Shown here: positions 62,429-64,000 of the stretch, one piece after another
Position numbering within the stretch: the stretch's first letter is position 1
Layout of the letters: every line of letters starts with the position of its first letter
Source: Nocardia mangyaensis
GTDB taxonomy: Bacteria; Actinomycetota; Actinomycetes; Mycobacteriales; Mycobacteriaceae
Direction of reading: 5' to 3'
NCBI RefSeq assembly: GCF_001886715.1
Contig: NZ_CP018082.1
Span: 2,418,001-2,482,000 of the forward strand
DNA: 64,000 nucleotides
Program-made: the position numbers and the translations under genes
The notes under the pieces: model-generated
Told to the model about the DNA's origin: nothing
Seen by the model: only the letters and a program-made list of their open reading frames with translations
The model's database searches: none

Positions 62429-63331
62429 TCAGCGACCGGCGAGCAGGAGCTCGGCCACCTTGGTGTCGGTCTCGGCGCCTTCGGTGTAGCCGCCGTCGCT
62501 GCCGAGGGCGTTCATGATGGCGAGGGTGTAGCGCTCACCGTTGCCCGCGACGCCGACCGAGTTCACCACCCAGCCGTCGGCCTCGGCCGACCAGCCGTTC
62601 TTGAGGCCGGGCCGCATCCGCGAACCGGCACCCCACACGCCCCAGTGCTGGTTGGAGTCGACCGAGCGCATCCGGTCGAGCAGATAGTTCAGGTCGTCGG
62701 GGTGCATGGTGTCGAGGATGGTGTTCATCAGCCGGTCCAGATCGGCGGCGGTGCACTTCTGGAACGACCAGTCCGGGAACAGCGCGGTGTCGGTCGGCTG
62801 CGGGATCAGGCTGGTCATGCCGTAGCCGCGGAAGGCGTTGTTGTAGGCGAGGCGGTCGAAGCCGATGTATTTGTTCCACAGCACGTCGGTGGCGTGATCG
62901 TTGGAGGTGGCCAGCATCGCCTCCATGTTGTGGCGGTCGTCGGGGGACAGGCCGATGGCCCCGACCCTGGCTCGGTTGAGCAGGTCGGCGGCGATGGCCA
63001 GCTTGATGGTGGAGGCGGTCCACACTTGGTTCTCGGCGTGTTCGTTGGCGTAGGTCCCGCCGGTCTGGCGATCGCGCAGCACGTAGCCGACGACACCGGG
63101 ACGGCCGGCGAGATAGGAGTTCACCTTGGCGATCCGGGAACTCATATCGCAGTCGAAACCGGGTAGGCACGCTTGGGTCAGCGCGGGCGGAGCGGCCTGA
63201 GCCGAACTCACCAGGACGGGGACGCCCGGGGTGAGGACGGCCGCGGCGGTGAGCAGGCAGGCGGTTGCAGCGACCCGGGAAACGACGCGGGTGGCGGGGG
63301 AACGGTCACGCACGAGGGACCACACTCGCAC
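62429..63331 (-). CDS. Exported class A beta-lactamase-like serine hydrolase
   Basis: A 300-aa exported protein. After a signal peptide (cleavage near SSAQA), the active site appears as TASTIKL with Ser107 and Lys110. SND is in ATSNDHATD near residue 142, and the KTG position reads KNGW near 244 (Asn replacing Thr). The Glu of the class A omega loop is not obvious. Two Cys residues close together near residue 55-61 suggest a disulphide. It may be a true penicillinase or, more likely given the altered motifs, a beta-lactamase-related hydrolase of the Beta-lactamase2 group. The GTG start is uncertain by several codons. Confidence 0.82.
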   Translation of the reverse strand: MRVWSLVRDRSPATRVVSRVAATACLLTAAAVLTPGVPVLVSSAQAAPPALTQACLPGFDCDMSSRIAKVNSYLAGRPGVVGYVLRDRQTGGTYANEHAENQVWTASTIKLAIAADLLNRARVGAIGLSPDDRHNMEAMLATSNDHATDVLWNKYIGFDRLAYNNAFRGYGMTSLIPQPTDTALFPDWSFQKCTAADLDRLMNTILDTMHPDDLNYLLDRMRSVDSNQHWGVWGAGSRMRPGLKNGWSAEADGWVVNSVGVAGNGERYTLAIMNALGSDGGYTEGAETDTKVAELLLAGR

Positions 63332-63408
63332 ACCGGGCGCTCGAGCGCACTACTTGAGGTGGCAACCGGAATGTGTTAGAGCGCCCTTGCGCCACATCGC
63401 CATTGCAC

Positions 63409-63615
63409 TCAGTGACGGGCGGCGTGCGGCGTCGCGATGGCGCAGCCGTTGAGCCGATGGCAGTGTTCGAAAGCCTCGCCGTGCCGGTCCAGCGGCCATG
63501 TGTGCAGTACCTGATCAGGTCCGTAGCGTCGGGAATTGATCAACTCCCAGCGGTCGCCTGCCCGTCGGACGACGAATCCGCCGCCGGGAACCAAGGGAAT
63601 CACCTGCGCGATCAT
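63409..63615 (-). CDS. Small hypothetical protein (68 aa)
   Basis: A 68-aa soluble protein with a strand-rich start (MIAQVIPLVPGGGFVVRRAG) and the sentence-like LHTWPLDRHGEAFEHCHRLN near the end. Composition is balanced and codon use is GC-rich at third positions, which supports coding. No family is recognised. It lies alone between the beta-lactamase-like gene and the divergent recC gene, with no strong ribosome site, so it could be spurious. Confidence 0.5.
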   Translation of the reverse strand: MIAQVIPLVPGGGFVVRRAGDRWELINSRRYGPDQVLHTWPLDRHGEAFEHCHRLNGCAIATPHAARH

Positions 63616-63804
63616 GAACCGAAACCAGCCTTTCGCCCGCGGCCGTACTGTCCCACCCGAGGAGCAACGATCCCACGAGGGCCCCGAGCGGCCGCGCAGG
63701 CATGGCCGGGACGTCTTGCGGTGTGGCCTATTTCACTTGCCCTGCCCGGTGGTTGCGGCGGGGCCGAGGGATTGCGGGTTGGTCGCTGGGCGTATAAACG
63801 ACGG

Positions 63805-64000
63805 ATGCCGTTGCACCTCCATCGCGCCGAACGCGCCGACGCGCTGGCCGACGGACTGGGGAGCTTGCTCGGCGTCGCGCCCGCTGACCCGTTCGCGACC
63901 GAGGTGGTCGCTGTCCCCGCCAAAGGGGTGGAGCGCTGGCTGGCGCAGCGGCTGTCCGGTGTGCTCGGTGTGGCGGGCACCGGTGACGGCATCGCCGCCA
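63805..64000 (+). CDS. recC: Exodeoxyribonuclease V gamma chain (RecC), partial at right edge
   Basis: Only the first 65 codons are in the window. MPLHLHRAERADALADGLG, DPFATEVVAVPAKGVERWL and AQRLSGVLG match the conserved RecC N-terminus, which begins the inactivated helicase fold that reads Chi in the RecBCD enzyme. The ATG at 63805 is the expected start. Downstream recB and recD cannot be seen. RecBCD repairs double-strand breaks; in mycobacteria it acts in single-strand annealing. Confidence 0.9.
   Translation, partial: MPLHLHRAERADALADGLGSLLGVAPADPFATEVVAVPAKGVERWLAQRLSGVLGVAGTGDGIAA

Noticed and set aside
59653..62517. A 954-codon plus-strand open frame across the secreted-protein and ndh genes
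   Set aside because: The translation is Arg/Asp/His-rich with no domain motifs, while the minus strand has clear NDH-2 motifs and terminators.

Overview
The window is a high-GC actinobacterial chromosome segment with dense, mostly ATGA- or GTGA-coupled genes. It looks like Nocardia or a close mycolic-acid relative (Mycobacteriales). The evidence is an EspC-type type VII secretion substrate, a fatty acyl-AMP ligase, a mycolate/cyclopropane-type methyltransferase, many P450s, and a ureFGD block followed by a convergent ndh, as I recall from Mycobacterium tuberculosis. The genus is inference; no rRNA or tRNA gene was seen.

Layout. (1) 1-5749, minus strand: a carbohydrate ABC importer (ATPase cut by the left edge, two permeases, a lipoprotein binding protein) with a sugar-phosphate-isomerase-like TIM-barrel protein and a P450 at the promoter-proximal end. 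(2) 6099-33667: a large lipid/polyketide cluster. Its core is a PfaA-like synthase (KS-AT-3xACP-KR-DH, 2368 aa), a PfaC-like protein reduced to its two FabA-type dehydratase regions, and a PfaD-like enoyl reductase. Around the core are a LysR regulator, two DUF4442-like hotdog proteins, hydrolases, an acyl-CoA-synthetase-like ligase, a flavoprotein, an MFS exporter, and a tailoring run: desaturase, free ACP, CFA/mycolate-type methyltransferase, P450, type II thioesterase, FAAL fused to a hotdog domain, a second P450 and a hydrolase. No second KS, chain-length factor, PfaB or phosphopantetheinyl transferase is present, so this is a PUFA-synthase-like secondary-lipid locus of an unusual, pared-down type. 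(3) 33881-37138: tyrosine phosphatase, membrane ferredoxin-reductase-like protein, a 29-aa membrane peptide, a degraded TetR gene and a DEDDh exonuclease. (4) 37376-39754: ureABC.

(5) 39803-57411: an 18-kb stretch separating ureABC from ureFGD. It holds a secreted lipase, a YbaB/EspC/WXG-like secretion trio, an O-methyltransferase, a second LysR plus a second ABC importer paralogous to the first but carrying a GpdQ-like phosphodiesterase, a P450, a quinone-oxidoreductase-like protein, a DUF418 membrane protein, a methyltransferase, and a divergent TetR/MFS drug-efflux pair with clear operators. (6) 57593-59637: ureFGD. (7) 59899-64000: a secreted glycine-zipper protein, type II NADH dehydrogenase, a class A beta-lactamase-like protein, a small unknown protein, and the start of recC.

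How it fits together (inference): the PfaA/DH/PfaD proteins would build a partly reduced acyl chain on the tandem ACPs. A chain, either this one or one activated by the FAAL, would be loaded on the free ACP, desaturated, C-methylated or cyclopropanated and oxidised by P450s, then released by thioesterases and exported by the MFS protein. The two ABC systems feed carbohydrate or phosphodiester substrates.
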